64,000 bases of DNA from an uncultured Kiloniellaceae bacterium. GTDB lineage: Bacteria; Pseudomonadota; Alphaproteobacteria; Kiloniellales; Kiloniellaceae. Made by a program: the position numbers and the translations under genes. The notes below the pieces were generated by a model. That model was not told the DNA's origin. It saw only the letters and a list, made by a program, of their open reading frames with translations, and made no database searches. How positions within the stretch are numbered: position 1 is the stretch's first letter; each line of letters starts with the position of its first letter. The stretch lies in the NCBI GenBank assembly GCA_947500035.1, contig CANMQP010000011.1, positions 62,001 to 126,000 on the forward strand. The letters run 5' to 3'. Positions 9,752 to 19,043 of this stretch are shown here, one piece after another.

Positions 9752-11311
9752 ATGGCATTGATTCGTTCCTTGGCCACCGTGGGTGGCTACACCGGTCTAA
9801 GCCGGGTGCTGGGCTTCGTCCGCGACATCCTGATTGCGGCGGTGCTCGGGACCGGCCCTGTGGCCGATGCTTTTTTCGTAGCCTTCAAGCTGCCCAATCT
9901 GTTCCGCCGCCTCTTTGCCGAAGGTGCGTTCAACGCGGCCTTTGTCCCCCTCTTCGCCAAACGGCTCGAGCAGGAGGGTGAGGCTGCGGCCAAGGCTTTT
10001 GCCGAGCATACCCTGGCCGTTCTGCTCACTGTTGTCGCTTTCGTCTGTGTTCTGTCGATGCTGGCCATGCCCTGGCTGATGTACGGTCTGGCGCCGGGTT
10101 TTGAGGATGATCCGGAAAAATTTGCGCTCACGGTCGAGCTCAGCCGGATCACCTTCCCATACCTCCTTTTCATGTCTCTTGTGGCGCTTCTGTCGGGCAT
10201 CCTCAATTCGCTCTACCGTTTCGCCGCGGCGGCCGCCGCACCGGTTCTGCTGAACATTTGCTTCATTGTCTCCCTGGCGCTGGTTCTGCCCTTCTCGGGC
10301 ATGCCAGGCTATCTTCTGGCCTGGACAGTCGCCATCGCCGGGGTTGGCCAGTTTCTGATGCTGATCATTGCGGCGTCGCGAGCCGGCATGAGCCTGCGGC
10401 TCCGCTTGCCGCGGCTCACGGAGGGCGTCAAGCGGCTGCTTGCGCTGATGTTGCCGGGTATGTTGTCGGCCGGCGCTATTCAGATCAATCTCCTGGTCGG
10501 GACAATCATCGCCACTCTGCAGGCCGGCGCAGTGTCCTACCTCTATTATGCGGATCGGGTCTATCAATTGCCGTTAGGCCTGATCGGTATTGCCTTCGGC
10601 GTTGTTCTGTTGCCTGACTTAAGCCGGAAACTGCGCGCCGGCGCCGACGAGGCCGCCATGCACAGTCTCAACCGGGGCCTGGAGCTGGCCATGCTGCTGA
10701 CACTGCCGGCGGCGGTGGCGCTGATTGTCATTCCCGAACCCATCACGATCGTGCTCTTTGAGCGCGGTGCGTTCGACCGGACTGCGACAGAGGCTACCTC
10801 ATTGGCCCTCGCGGCTTTCGCCGCCGGGCTCCCGGCTTTCGTCCTTATCAAGATCTTCCAACCGGCCTTCTATGCCCGCGAAGATACAGTCACGCCCTTG
10901 AAGATGGCGCTGATCTCCATTGGCTTGAATATCGCGCTCAGTCTTGCGCTCTTCTGGCCCTTTGGCCACGTCGGCATAGCAATGGCAACCTCCGCATCCG
11001 CCTGGCTTCATGCTTTCCTGCTGGGCGGACGGCTGGGCAGTCTCGGGTTCCTGAAAACCGATCAGGCTTTACGCCGTCGTTTGCCGCGCATCGCCGTGAC
11101 CGCCATTGCCATGGGCATTGCGCTTTGGTTTGGCGCGGTGGAGCTGAGCGCCTGGTTCGAAGCTTCTCAGGAACTCCGGATTCTGGCCCTTGCTCTCCTG
11201 GTGGGCGGTGGACTGATCCTTTACGGCGGATTGGCGCTGGTTTCGGGGGCGGCGGACCGTGACGCCCTGCGCGGCCTGCTGCGCCGCCGGACAAACTCAG
11301 GTTCGGCTTGA
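9752..11311 (+). CDS. murJ: Lipid II flippase MurJ (519 aa)
   Basis: MurJ moves lipid-linked peptidoglycan precursor across the inner membrane. The N-terminus matches the family closely (TVGGYTGLSRVLGFVRDILI, then GPVADAFFVAFKLPNLFRRL and FAEGAFNAAFVPLF), including the conserved Arg residues of the cavity. About 14 membrane segments run to the end, and the length is normal. ATG 9752 begins directly at the conserved N-terminal sequence. It is followed by trpS after an 86-base gap, an order common in alphaproteobacteria. Confidence 0.97.
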   Translation: MALIRSLATVGGYTGLSRVLGFVRDILIAAVLGTGPVADAFFVAFKLPNLFRRLFAEGAFNAAFVPLFAKRLEQEGEAAAKAFAEHTLAVLLTVVAFVCVLSMLAMPWLMYGLAPGFEDDPEKFALTVELSRITFPYLLFMSLVALLSGILNSLYRFAAAAAAPVLLNICFIVSLALVLPFSGMPGYLLAWTVAIAGVGQFLMLIIAASRAGMSLRLRLPRLTEGVKRLLALMLPGMLSAGAIQINLLVGTIIATLQAGAVSYLYYADRVYQLPLGLIGIAFGVVLLPDLSRKLRAGADEAAMHSLNRGLELAMLLTLPAAVALIVIPEPITIVLFERGAFDRTATEATSLALAAFAAGLPAFVLIKIFQPAFYAREDTVTPLKMALISIGLNIALSLALFWPFGHVGIAMATSASAWLHAFLLGGRLGSLGFLKTDQALRRRLPRIAVTAIAMGIALWFGAVELSAWFEASQELRILALALLVGGGLILYGGLALVSGAADRDALRGLLRRRTNSGSA

Positions 11312-11397
11312 TCTGCCAAGCAGACCTTGACCGCGCCACCCAACAGCGGCGATAACCCGCCCGCAGTAGTGCCGTCTTTTCATCTGGATTTAGAGTT

Positions 11398-12426
11398 ATG
11401 AAGCGCATCTTCTCCGGCGTGCAGCCGACCGGTAATCTTCACCTGGGTAACTACCTGGGTGCCATCAAGAATTTCGTATCCCTGCAGTCTGATTCTGACT
11501 GTATCTACTGTGTTGTGGATATGCATGCGATTACGGTCTGGCAGGATCCCAAGGAGCTGGTCGCCAATACGCGTGAGATCGCCGCGGCTTTTCTCGCCGC
11601 CGGGATCGACCCGAAGAAAAGCATCATCTTTAACCAGAGCCAGGTTTCGGCTCATGCCGAACTGGCCTGGATCTTCAATTGTGTGGCTCGGCTCGGCTGG
11701 ATGAACCGCATGACCCAGTTCAAGGAAAAGGCCGGCAAGCATCGGGAAAACGCGAGTGTCGGCCTCTACGCCTATCCCACCCTGATGGCGGCGGACATTC
11801 TGGCTTACAAAGCGACCCACGTGCCGGTCGGCGAAGACCAGAAGCAGCACCTGGAGCTTACACGGGATATCGCCATCAAGTTCAACGGTGATTTCGGCCG
11901 CGAGGTCTTTCCCGTGACCGAGCCTCTGATCTTCGGCTCCGCAACCCGGGTCATGAGCCTGCGTGACGGCAGCAAGAAAATGAGCAAGTCCGATCCCTCC
12001 GACTACAGCCGGATCACCATGACTGACGACGCGGACGCGGTGGCCAAGAAGATCCGCAAAGCGACCAGCGATTCGGAGTTGATTCCAGGGCCTGAAATCC
12101 TCGGCGACGACGGCAAGCCGGACGAGGAACTGCGCCGGGCGCGTCCCGAGGCGTTCAATCTTCTGACGATTTATGCCGCCCTTGCCGACGTTGGGCTCGG
12201 CGAGGTTCTGCGTGATTTCGAAGGGAAGGGATTCGCCGATTTCAAAAAGGCTCTGACCGAGGTTGCGGTTGAGAAACTCGGACCGATCGGTTCGGAAATG
12301 AAACGTTTGACCGACGCACCGGACCACGTGGACGCTGTTCTGCGTGACGGCGCTTCCCGGGCGCGTGAAGTCGCAGAACCGGTGTTGCGGGAAGTCTACG
12401 ATGTCGTCGGCTTCCTGAGACCCTGA
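11398..12426 (+). CDS. trpS: Tryptophan-tRNA ligase (342 aa)
   Basis: This class I synthetase charges tRNA-Trp. The HIGH-type motif is in [10 protein letters not shown] near residue 17, and the KMSKS motif is in [10 protein letters not shown] near residue 198. The N-terminus [17 protein letters not shown] is typical of bacterial TrpS. The length fits the 330-350 aa form. It follows murJ on the same strand and could share its transcript. A terminator-like hairpin follows at 12476-12522. Confidence 0.98.
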   Translation: MKRIFSGVQPTGNLHLGNYLGAIKNFVSLQSDSDCIYCVVDMHAITVWQDPKELVANTREIAAAFLAAGIDPKKSIIFNQSQVSAHAELAWIFNCVARLGWMNRMTQFKEKAGKHRENASVGLYAYPTLMAADILAYKATHVPVGEDQKQHLELTRDIAIKFNGDFGREVFPVTEPLIFGSATRVMSLRDGSKKMSKSDPSDYSRITMTDDADAVAKKIRKATSDSELIPGPEILGDDGKPDEELRRARPEAFNLLTIYAALADVGLGEVLRDFEGKGFADFKKALTEVAVEKLGPIGSEMKRLTDAPDHVDAVLRDGASRAREVAEPVLREVYDVVGFLRP

Positions 12427-12475
12427 GGTCGAAGATCCGGGACAGCCGGAGGCTCGCAGCACCTAACTATTTTGA

Positions 12476-12522
12476 GAAACGCGGAATTTATCCGTGAATC
12501 GAGTGGTTTCGGCTGCGTTTTT
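12476..12522 (+). terminator. Probable terminator after trpS
   Basis: AAACGC pairs with GCGTTT across an imperfect stem, and the right arm runs into a T tract (TTTTTT near 12516-12521). The loop side carries a GTGAATC heptamer, the same word that marks the hairpin repeats near irr and rubrerythrin. The rest of the gap up to 12693 shows no gene. Confidence 0.45.
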
Positions 12523-12693
12523 TCGGACTTGCCAAATAAAACCTGCCTAAACCATTGGCGTTCTGATGAAAAACAAGTAAGTTTGACGTGATATAGAGCG
12601 GCTGCGCGGTCGCACTAACACATCATGCTTTCATTTCAGTTTGAAGCGCCGCTATGCCGCGATCGCTACGCCTAATCTCAGTTCTGTAAAGCG

Positions 12694-13605
12694 ATGCAGG
12701 TATATCTTCCGATCGCCGAACTTTCTGTTGATGCCTTTCTGTTGCTTGGGCTGGGCGGGGTGATCGGATTCCTCTCCGGTTTGTTCGGGGTTGGCGGCGG
12801 GTTTCTTATGACCCCGATGCTGATCTTCATTGGTGTTCCGCCGGTGGTCGCCGTCGCGACTCAGGCCAATAATGTGATCGCATCCTCCGTATCAGGTGTT
12901 TTTGCGCACTGGCGCCGGGGCAATGTCGACTTCAAAATGGGTTGGGTCCTCCTGGGTGGCGGTTTCGCCGGCTCAACGGTCGGCGTCGGCCTGTTTTCCC
13001 TGCTGCGCAGCCTTGGCCAAATCGATCTGGTCATCAATCTCTGCTACGTGATTTTTCTGGGCACCATCGGTGCTTTGATGATGATCGAAGGCACGCGGGC
13101 CATGATGCGTCGGCGGCGTAAGGCCGCGCCCCGGAAGCTCCACCAGCATTCCTGGATCCATGGCTTGCCGCTAAAGACCCGCTTTCGGAAATCCCGTCTC
13201 TATATTTCGGCGCTGGTGCCCCTCGCCATTGGCTTCGGCGTCGGGGTGCTCTCGGCGATCATGGGCGTTGGCGGCGGTTTCATTCTCGTTCCTGCGATGA
13301 TCTACCTGCTCGGTATGCCGACCGCGATGGTGATCGGAACCTCCCTGTTTCAAATCATCTTCGTGGCCGCGAATGTCACCTTTCTGCAGGCGGCCCAGAA
13401 CCAAACAGTGGATGTGGTCCTGGCCATGCTGCTGCTGGTCGGTAGCGTTGTCGGCGCGCAGATCGGAACCCGGATCGGCAGCCGCCTTCAGGGCGATTGG
13501 CTGCGCCTGCTGCTGGGGATCCTGGTTGTTGCGGTCTGTTCCAAGCTTTTCGTGGATCTCTTCACGCCGCCGGTTGACATTTACTCTTTGGGGGTTCCGC
13601 TATGA
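12694..13605 (+). CDS. TauE/SafE family sulfite/anion exporter-like permease (303 aa)
   Basis: The protein has about eight membrane segments arranged as two inverted halves. Each half starts with the family's glycine signature: GVIGFLSGLFGVGGGFLMTP near residue 20 and GVLSAIMGVGGGFILVPAMI near residue 183. Members export or import sulfite, sulfonates or related small anions; the substrate here is unknown. Its stop overlaps the ATG of the next gene by 4 bases (13602-13605), so the two are almost certainly co-translated. Confidence 0.92.
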   Translation: MQVYLPIAELSVDAFLLLGLGGVIGFLSGLFGVGGGFLMTPMLIFIGVPPVVAVATQANNVIASSVSGVFAHWRRGNVDFKMGWVLLGGGFAGSTVGVGLFSLLRSLGQIDLVINLCYVIFLGTIGALMMIEGTRAMMRRRRKAAPRKLHQHSWIHGLPLKTRFRKSRLYISALVPLAIGFGVGVLSAIMGVGGGFILVPAMIYLLGMPTAMVIGTSLFQIIFVAANVTFLQAAQNQTVDVVLAMLLLVGSVVGAQIGTRIGSRLQGDWLRLLLGILVVAVCSKLFVDLFTPPVDIYSLGVPL

Positions 13606-14393
13606 CTTGGGCCCTCACCTCTCCGCGGTTTCGCAAAGTCATGGCCGGAACGGCAGTGTTGTCCCTGATTCTGGTGATTGGCGCGGCCACACTCTACCGC
13701 GCCTTTCCGGCCCGCGCGGCCCTGGTGGCGGATCTTTCGGATCATTTGATTGCCATCACGACAGGTTTCTCCGGCGCCAGCGTGTTGCTGTTCGGCGCTA
13801 CGGAACAGCCGGGGGACATCGTCGTGATCGTGCGGGGCCCAAGCAAACCGGTTCTGATGCACCGTAAGAGCCGGGTTGCAGGAATCTGGATCAATACGGC
13901 CTCCATGACGATTGAAAACGTGCCCGGTTTCTATGCCGTCGCCTCGTCCCGCCCCCTCGAAGATGTGGCCAGCGAGTCAATCCGCAGGCGCCATCAAATG
14001 GGGGTGGAATATCTGCCCATCGCCCCGCCCCTGACCAAGGCATCCGCAAATATCGCCGAACAATGGAAAGCCGGTCTGATCCGCAGCCAGCAACGCAGCG
14101 GTCTCTTCCCGAACGCGACCGGCCGGGTGAACTTTCTGGGGCAGCGATTGTTCCGGACCCGGCTCGAATTGCCTGCCAATGTTCCGACAGGAACCTACCG
14201 GGTCGAGGTTTTTCACTTGCGTGAGGGACGCGTCGTCGGGGCGCAGACCACGCCGCTTTCGGTGAGCAAAGTCGGTCTGGAGGCGGAAGTCTTTGATTTC
14301 GCGCAGAATCGTGCGGCGTTGTATGGATTGTTTGCGATTCTCGTGGCACTAGTGGCAGGATGGATCGGACATGTTGTGTTCCGAAAAGGTTGA
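13602..14393 (+). CDS. TIGR02186-type membrane-anchored protein paired with TauE (263 aa)
   Basis: A signal-anchor at about residues 16-36 precedes a soluble domain. That domain contains LSDHLIAITTGFSGASVLLF and DIVVIVRGPSKPVLMHRKSR, and a final membrane segment ends the protein (LYGLFAILVALVAGWIGHVV). This arrangement and the wording of the core match the TIGR02186 family, which regularly sits directly after a TauE/SafE permease in alphaproteobacteria. The ATGA overlap with the permease supports a joint complex or function. The biochemical role is not established. Confidence 0.82.
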   Translation: MTWALTSPRFRKVMAGTAVLSLILVIGAATLYRAFPARAALVADLSDHLIAITTGFSGASVLLFGATEQPGDIVVIVRGPSKPVLMHRKSRVAGIWINTASMTIENVPGFYAVASSRPLEDVASESIRRRHQMGVEYLPIAPPLTKASANIAEQWKAGLIRSQQRSGLFPNATGRVNFLGQRLFRTRLELPANVPTGTYRVEVFHLREGRVVGAQTTPLSVSKVGLEAEVFDFAQNRAALYGLFAILVALVAGWIGHVVFRKG

Positions 14394-14402
14394 TAACGGC
14401 CT

Positions 14403-14921
14403 ATGAGCGACGGCGGTAATCCCAGTGGTTTGGACCAACCGGAGGTGAGTGCGACACGACCCAAGCGCATTTTTCTGGTTGTGGTCGATGAGTCTGAAGA
14501 AATGCAGCACGCGCTGCGTTTTGCCTGCCGCCGCGCCAAAAACACCGACGGCCGGGTCGCGCTGCTGCACGTGATTGAGCCCTCCGACTTTCAGCATTGG
14601 ATGGCGGTCGGGGATCTGATGCGGGAAGAAGCACGGACCGAGGCCGAGCAGCTGCTTCAAAAGCTGGCGGCCGGGGTTCACGAAATGGCCGGCAGCATGC
14701 CGGTTCTCTATGTGCGTGAAGGCGATTGCCGGGATGAGCTCTTCAAGCTGCTGGATGAAGAACCACAGGTCTCGATCCTGGTGCTGGGTGCGAAAACCGG
14801 ATCTGGCGGGCCTGGTCCGCTTGTCGCGGCCCTGACCGGCAAGTTTCTGGGCAAGTTGCGGGTGCCGATCACGCTTGTGCCGGATAACCTTGACGACGAG
14901 ACGATAGACAGTATCAGCTGA
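14403..14921 (+). CDS. Universal stress protein family protein (172 aa)
   Basis: A single UspA domain begins after about 20 residues of leader (RIFLVVVDESEEMQHALRFA). The C-terminal half contains a loop related to the ATP-binding G-2x-G-9x-G signature (LVLGAKTGSGGPGPLVAALT). The protein is soluble and cytoplasmic. It lies 9 bases after the TIGR02186 gene, so it is probably the third gene of that operon. The residues after ILVLGA are only an approximate fit to the ATP-binding signature, so nucleotide binding is uncertain. Confidence 0.88.
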   Translation: MSDGGNPSGLDQPEVSATRPKRIFLVVVDESEEMQHALRFACRRAKNTDGRVALLHVIEPSDFQHWMAVGDLMREEARTEAEQLLQKLAAGVHEMAGSMPVLYVREGDCRDELFKLLDEEPQVSILVLGAKTGSGGPGPLVAALTGKFLGKLRVPITLVPDNLDDETIDSIS

Positions 14922-15086
14922 TCTTACAGGTGAAGCCGGTTCGTCGAACTTACCAAGGCTGCATGCCTGCCTCCCACCTGCTTCTGTGCGTTCACAGCTT
15001 GAATTTTAGGTGTGGATCGACCACATTCAGGGATGATCCCCGCCGTGGCCTTCGCTGTGGCGCACTCCCGCTTGGAGCCAAATGCC

Positions 15087-15644
15087 GTGTTTATCCAAAC
15101 TGAACAAACGCCAAATCCAGCTACTTTGAAGTTCCTTCCCGGCCGGGCGGTCGTGGAGTCCGGGACGGCGAATTTTCCGGAGGCTTCGTCGGCATCGCGC
15201 TCACCGCTTGCGCAGCGCCTCTTCGATGTCGAGGGGATCACCGGCGTGTTCTTCGGCAGCGACTTCATCACGATCACCAAGGACGAAGATCGCGAGTGGT
15301 ATCTGCTTAAACCGGCTATTCTCGGCGTCATTATGGAGCACTTTACGGCCGGACGGCCCGTTCTTCTGCCCGATGAGGCGCCAGACCTTGCAGCAGCGGA
15401 AGACGAAGAACCCGATGAAGTGGTCGCTCAGATCAAGGAGCTGCTGGATACGCGGGTCAGGCCTGCGGTTGCCCAGGACGGTGGCGACATCGTATTCCAC
15501 GGATTTGACGGTGGCGTCGTTTATTTGCACATGCAGGGCGCCTGTGCCGGTTGCCCCAGTTCAACCGCGACCCTGAAGATGGGGATCGAGAACATGCTAC
15601 GGCACTATATCCCCGAGGTTCAGGAAGTCCGGGCGATCGCGTAA
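15087..15644 (+). CDS. NifU-domain Fe-S scaffold/carrier protein, Nfu type (185 aa)
   Basis: The N-terminal Nfu domain starts MFIQTEQTPNPATLKFLPG, and the C-terminal NifU domain carries the cluster-binding CxxC (MQGACAGCPSSTATLKMGIE). This is the alphaproteobacterial and mitochondrial Nfu1 architecture, which delivers [4Fe-4S] clusters to target enzymes. GTG 15087 is chosen because GGAG lies 9 bases upstream and the conserved N-terminus begins there; the open frame extends further upstream without homology. It follows the universal stress gene after 165 bases. Confidence 0.93.
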   Translation: MFIQTEQTPNPATLKFLPGRAVVESGTANFPEASSASRSPLAQRLFDVEGITGVFFGSDFITITKDEDREWYLLKPAILGVIMEHFTAGRPVLLPDEAPDLAAAEDEEPDEVVAQIKELLDTRVRPAVAQDGGDIVFHGFDGGVVYLHMQGACAGCPSSTATLKMGIENMLRHYIPEVQEVRAIA

Positions 15645-15731
15645 CTGCGGGATCCGGGCCGGCAGGCGACCGCCATTTCTCTCAATGACATACGAAGTCC
15701 GACGACACTTTAAACCTGTCTGGGATTGCAT

Positions 15732-16778
15732 ATGACAGTACGGACCACCGCCGCCCGCCTTCTCGGCGCATCTCAGTCCCACCGAACGCTGTCCGGCAGG
15801 CTTGCGCTTTGCGCCATCGCGATCGTCGGCCTGGCATATTCGGCGCTTCTGTCGGGGTTGCCCGTGCCTCAGTCTCTCATCGAAGACAGCAATCACTCGC
15901 AAGACGTCTGGCATGCGGCGCCCGGGGCTCTGGCGGGGTCCCAAGTCATTCGTCCCATCACTTCCGATCACTTTGAAGCCTTGCTGAAGCAGGCAGATTT
16001 CGATCTCGAAGCGATCCGTGCCGAGACGGCCGCCGTTCCCAGGATTTACGTCCGCCGCCTTCCGGTCGATCTGGTAGAGGTTGACGACACACTGCGCAGG
16101 AAGAAGCTTTTCTTCAGCGCAATGCTGCCCTTGATTTTGATGGCCAACGAAGAACTTCGGGCCGAACGCGCTCATGTCGAAGCGCTGAGGGACCGCTATC
16201 CGGGCGCAACGAAAGAGACCGGCCTCGCTCAACTCGCCGATGTGGACCGGCGTTGGCTCGAAGCAGTTCACGATCGGTACGAGACTGAAGCCGGGGATTG
16301 GCAGGGCCTGCTGCTGCGTCTCGACGAGATCCCGGTCAGCCTCATCATGGCACAAGCCATTCAGGAGAGCGGCTGGGGGACGTCGCGCTTTGCCCGGGAC
16401 GGAAACGCCCTCTTCGGGCAGCGGACTTGGAACTCGGAAGAAGAGGGTCTGGTGCCTGATTTGCGATCAGAGGGACAAACCTACCGGGTGAAAAGCTTTC
16501 CGGACCTGATGGCCGCCGTCCGTTCCTACATGCGCAACCTTAACACCCATGACGCCTACAAAGACCTGCGGACGCAGCGCGCCAAGCTGAGGCAACAGCC
16601 AGCCAACGCGCCGGGACGTCAACTCGCATCGAGCTTGACCCGCTATTCTGAAGAAAGTGGCGGTTACGTGAAGGCTCTGAGGGGTCTGATCCGCGACAAT
16701 GATCTGAGTGCTCTCAACAGAGCGCGCCTGCGCCCCAACCATGACCTTGTTGCATCGCGCGGTCCGGCGGATTTGTAG
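15732..16778 (+). CDS. Bax-like glucosaminidase-domain protein (348 aa)
   Basis: A signal-anchor (LALCAIAIVGLAYSALLSGL, about residues 25-45) precedes a periplasmic domain. The glucosaminidase-type core is VSLIMAQAIQESGWGTSRFA with its catalytic Glu, followed by GNALFGQRTW and a region typical of Bax proteins (KSFPDLMAAVRSYMRNLNTH). Such enzymes cleave the glycan strands of peptidoglycan. ATG 15732 is preferred over TTG 15726. No lytic partner is adjacent. Confidence 0.88.
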   Translation: MTVRTTAARLLGASQSHRTLSGRLALCAIAIVGLAYSALLSGLPVPQSLIEDSNHSQDVWHAAPGALAGSQVIRPITSDHFEALLKQADFDLEAIRAETAAVPRIYVRRLPVDLVEVDDTLRRKKLFFSAMLPLILMANEELRAERAHVEALRDRYPGATKETGLAQLADVDRRWLEAVHDRYETEAGDWQGLLLRLDEIPVSLIMAQAIQESGWGTSRFARDGNALFGQRTWNSEEEGLVPDLRSEGQTYRVKSFPDLMAAVRSYMRNLNTHDAYKDLRTQRAKLRQQPANAPGRQLASSLTRYSEESGGYVKALRGLIRDNDLSALNRARLRPNHDLVASRGPADL

Positions 16779-16829
16779 AACGCTGGCTTCCAGCCCTCTC
16801 TTTTCAGGTGCTCCGACCCTTATTGCTCG

Positions 16830-17960
16830 TCACGAACGCGGAACATAGAACTGCTTGCCCAGCCAACGCCAACGGCGGTCCGGTCCGGGCAGCGTGCAGT
16901 TGATGCGCCGCCGTCCTGGTTTGAGTGCGCTATCGATGCGCACTTCGACGCGGTCCAGGCCGAGCTGCTCGACAACCACTTCATGATTGCCTGTGTAACA
17001 CTGCAGGCCGTTGAGTGACTGGACTTCGGCTGTAACGGTGAAGCCATAGGCCGGCGGATTGGTCTCTTCACTCAGCAGAAGATCGCCGGGTGTGACGTCG
17101 GTGACGGGCAGCGGCAGTGAATTCACGGTCAGACGGAAACGGTCGAGACCACCGTAGGTCTCGCTCAAGGGAAAGCGCGGGAGGGTAAAGAGATCTTCCG
17201 TGCGGCCGATCGCACCTGACTGCTGGCCAACCGCGGCCTCGAAGCCGGCCTCGCGCGCCACTTCCACCAGCTCCGTCCCGTACTCACCGTAGGGATAGGC
17301 GAAGAGCGTTGCCGCGGCACCCAGTTCTTCCTGGAGTCGTTGCCCGGCTTCTTTGATTTTCGCGAGATTTGAGGCCGGATCCGCCTCGATCATATGGCCG
17401 TGTTTGGAGCCATGCAGCCCAATCGTGACGGTCGGCTGTTTGGCCAGTTCACGGAGCTGATCCCAGGTCATAAAGTCCGGATAGTTCCGGTCTATGGCAT
17501 CGCTGGAGACGAAAAGTGTAAAGGGTAGGTTAGCCGCCCGCAGCCTGGGCCAGGCTTCGCGGAAGACAGAGGCGTAGGCGTCGTCAATGGTCAGAACCAC
17601 ACTGCGATCCGGCAGCGTTCGTCCTTCGCGCAGTGCGCTCACCACCTCGGTCAGGGGCAGGACATTGTAGTTGCCGGACTGCAATTCCGCGAGATGGGCT
17701 TCAAACTGCGCGAGCGTGATATTGGTGGCCGGGAAGCCGCTTTCGCCGAACCTTTGGTACATCACGGCAACGGCACCATTATCTGCTGCCGGCTTGGCTG
17801 TCGGTTTGACCGGGTCCAGGGTGCCGAGGGTCGGTGCCGTTGTGGCGTGCGCAGGGGGAACGGGTGCGAAAACCCCAGGATTCGTGCCAAGAGTCAGCGC
17901 GAGCGCAAGGCTCCAACAGATTTTTCTGACCGGAGAAGAGGTTTTTACAGGGGATGTCAC
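16830..17960 (-). CDS. Secreted polysaccharide deacetylase family protein (376 aa)
   Basis: This is a NodB-type metal-dependent deacetylase. It has a signal peptide (KICWSLALALTLG with cleavage near AHA) and a catalytic Asp pair in SVVLTIDDAYASVF. The metal-binding HGSKHGH lies near residue 180, and FAYPYGEYG forms part of the active-site wall. A C-terminal beta-rich region of about 120 residues follows the NodB domain. GTG 17960 is chosen because AAGGA lies about 9 bases upstream; a TTG at 17999 would add a basic leader. The substrate is unknown and may be peptidoglycan or an exopolysaccharide. Confidence 0.9.
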   Translation of the reverse strand: MTSPVKTSSPVRKICWSLALALTLGTNPGVFAPVPPAHATTAPTLGTLDPVKPTAKPAADNGAVAVMYQRFGESGFPATNITLAQFEAHLAELQSGNYNVLPLTEVVSALREGRTLPDRSVVLTIDDAYASVFREAWPRLRAANLPFTLFVSSDAIDRNYPDFMTWDQLRELAKQPTVTIGLHGSKHGHMIEADPASNLAKIKEAGQRLQEELGAAATLFAYPYGEYGTELVEVAREAGFEAAVGQQSGAIGRTEDLFTLPRFPLSETYGGLDRFRLTVNSLPLPVTDVTPGDLLLSEETNPPAYGFTVTAEVQSLNGLQCYTGNHEVVVEQLGLDRVEVRIDSALKPGRRRINCTLPGPDRRWRWLGKQFYVPRS

Positions 17961-18296
17961 GCCAACCCATCCTTTTGATTTTAAACAAATTCTTTCCAAT
18001 TGCCCGCATAACCCGTGACGATCGGATGGAATCCCTGCGAATTTGATAACACATCAATTGTTATCGCATTCTAAACGTTGGTATTTTGCGTCTCTTTCGC
18101 GCAGGATCAGACCGGTCTATTCTTTTCCGAAGTTCTAAAGGATGCCAGCTTGCTGGCCGCGGTGATGATGGTCTGGCGTTGGGTTGTTCGCCGCTTTCAG
18201 AGTGGATCCGGCGAATGAGGTTGTAGAACATAGTGTTAGAGCGCAGTCCCGGCCGCCTGGGCCGGGCGAGAACCCGCTCTGAAAGGGGAACGAACC
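17961..18296. promoter_or_regulatory. Divergent intergenic region with an inverted repeat
   Basis: This holds the promoters for the deacetylase (leftward) and the nitroreductase-like gene (rightward). GATAACA and TGTTATC form a perfect 7-bp inverted repeat with 7 bases between them at about 18046-18066, a plausible operator. The palindrome AGACCGGTCT lies near 18110. A GC-rich hairpin (CCCGGCC/GGCCGGG) lies at 18248-18266, shortly before the TTG start at 18297. No gene is visible. Confidence 0.4.
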
Positions 18297-18887
18297 TTGG
18301 GCAATATTTTAAGCGACACCGATCTGGGGATTCTGTTTCGGGATGCCCGAACTCATTCGGAATGGCTGGATAAGGACGTGAGTCCGATCCTGCTCGAGGC
18401 GATCTACGATCTGGTCAAGATGGGACCGACCAGCTTCAACTGTAATCCGCTCCGCATTCTATATCTGACGACGCCTGAGTCGCGCGAACGGCTGCGTCCG
18501 ATGCTCTCAAAAGGAAATGCCGACAAAACCATGGCGGCGCCGGTCACGGCAATCCTTGCCTGGGACACAGCGTTTTATGAGCTCCTGCCCAAGCTCTTTC
18601 CGCACAGTGATGTCCGCGCCAATTTCGAGGGAAAACCGGAGCATTGCGAAACCACAGGGTTCCGGAACAGCTCGCTTCAGGGCGCATACTTCATCGTCGC
18701 TGCCCGCGCGGTGGGCCTGGATTGCGGACCCATGTCCGGTTTTGACAATGCAAAACTCGATGCCGAGTTTTTCCCGGATGGCCGCTTCAAATCCAATTTT
18801 CTATGCAATCTGGGCTATGGCGACGCGTCAAAACTGCGCCCGCGCTCTCCCCGGCTCGATTTTGAAGAGGCCTGTCAGATTCTTTAA
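18297..18887 (+). CDS. RutE-like nitroreductase family protein (196 aa)
   Basis: The sequence matches the malonic semialdehyde reductase/nitroreductase subgroup of flavin enzymes. The matching segments are LFRDARTHSEWLDKDVS, DLVKMGPTSFNCNPLRILYL, FRNSSLQGAYFIVAARAVGL and GPMSGFDNAKLDAEFF. RutE reduces a toxic aldehyde in pyrimidine breakdown, but no other rut genes are present here, so the physiological substrate is open. The start is TTG 18297 with AAAGGGGA upstream. The length matches the family (about 195 aa). Confidence 0.88.
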   Translation: MGNILSDTDLGILFRDARTHSEWLDKDVSPILLEAIYDLVKMGPTSFNCNPLRILYLTTPESRERLRPMLSKGNADKTMAAPVTAILAWDTAFYELLPKLFPHSDVRANFEGKPEHCETTGFRNSSLQGAYFIVAARAVGLDCGPMSGFDNAKLDAEFFPDGRFKSNFLCNLGYGDASKLRPRSPRLDFEEACQIL

Positions 18888-19043
18888 ATCGATGCGGCTT
18901 TCCGCGCGTGCGAGACCTTTGGCCGAATTCTCCTTGCGTGATGGTAGCCAGTGTCATTTATGAGGGCCCGAGCCTGCTCCGGGGGTTTTAGAGATGATTG
19001 CCTGAGGAATGCTCCGGCGTAAGTAGCTGTGTGTCTGCCATCC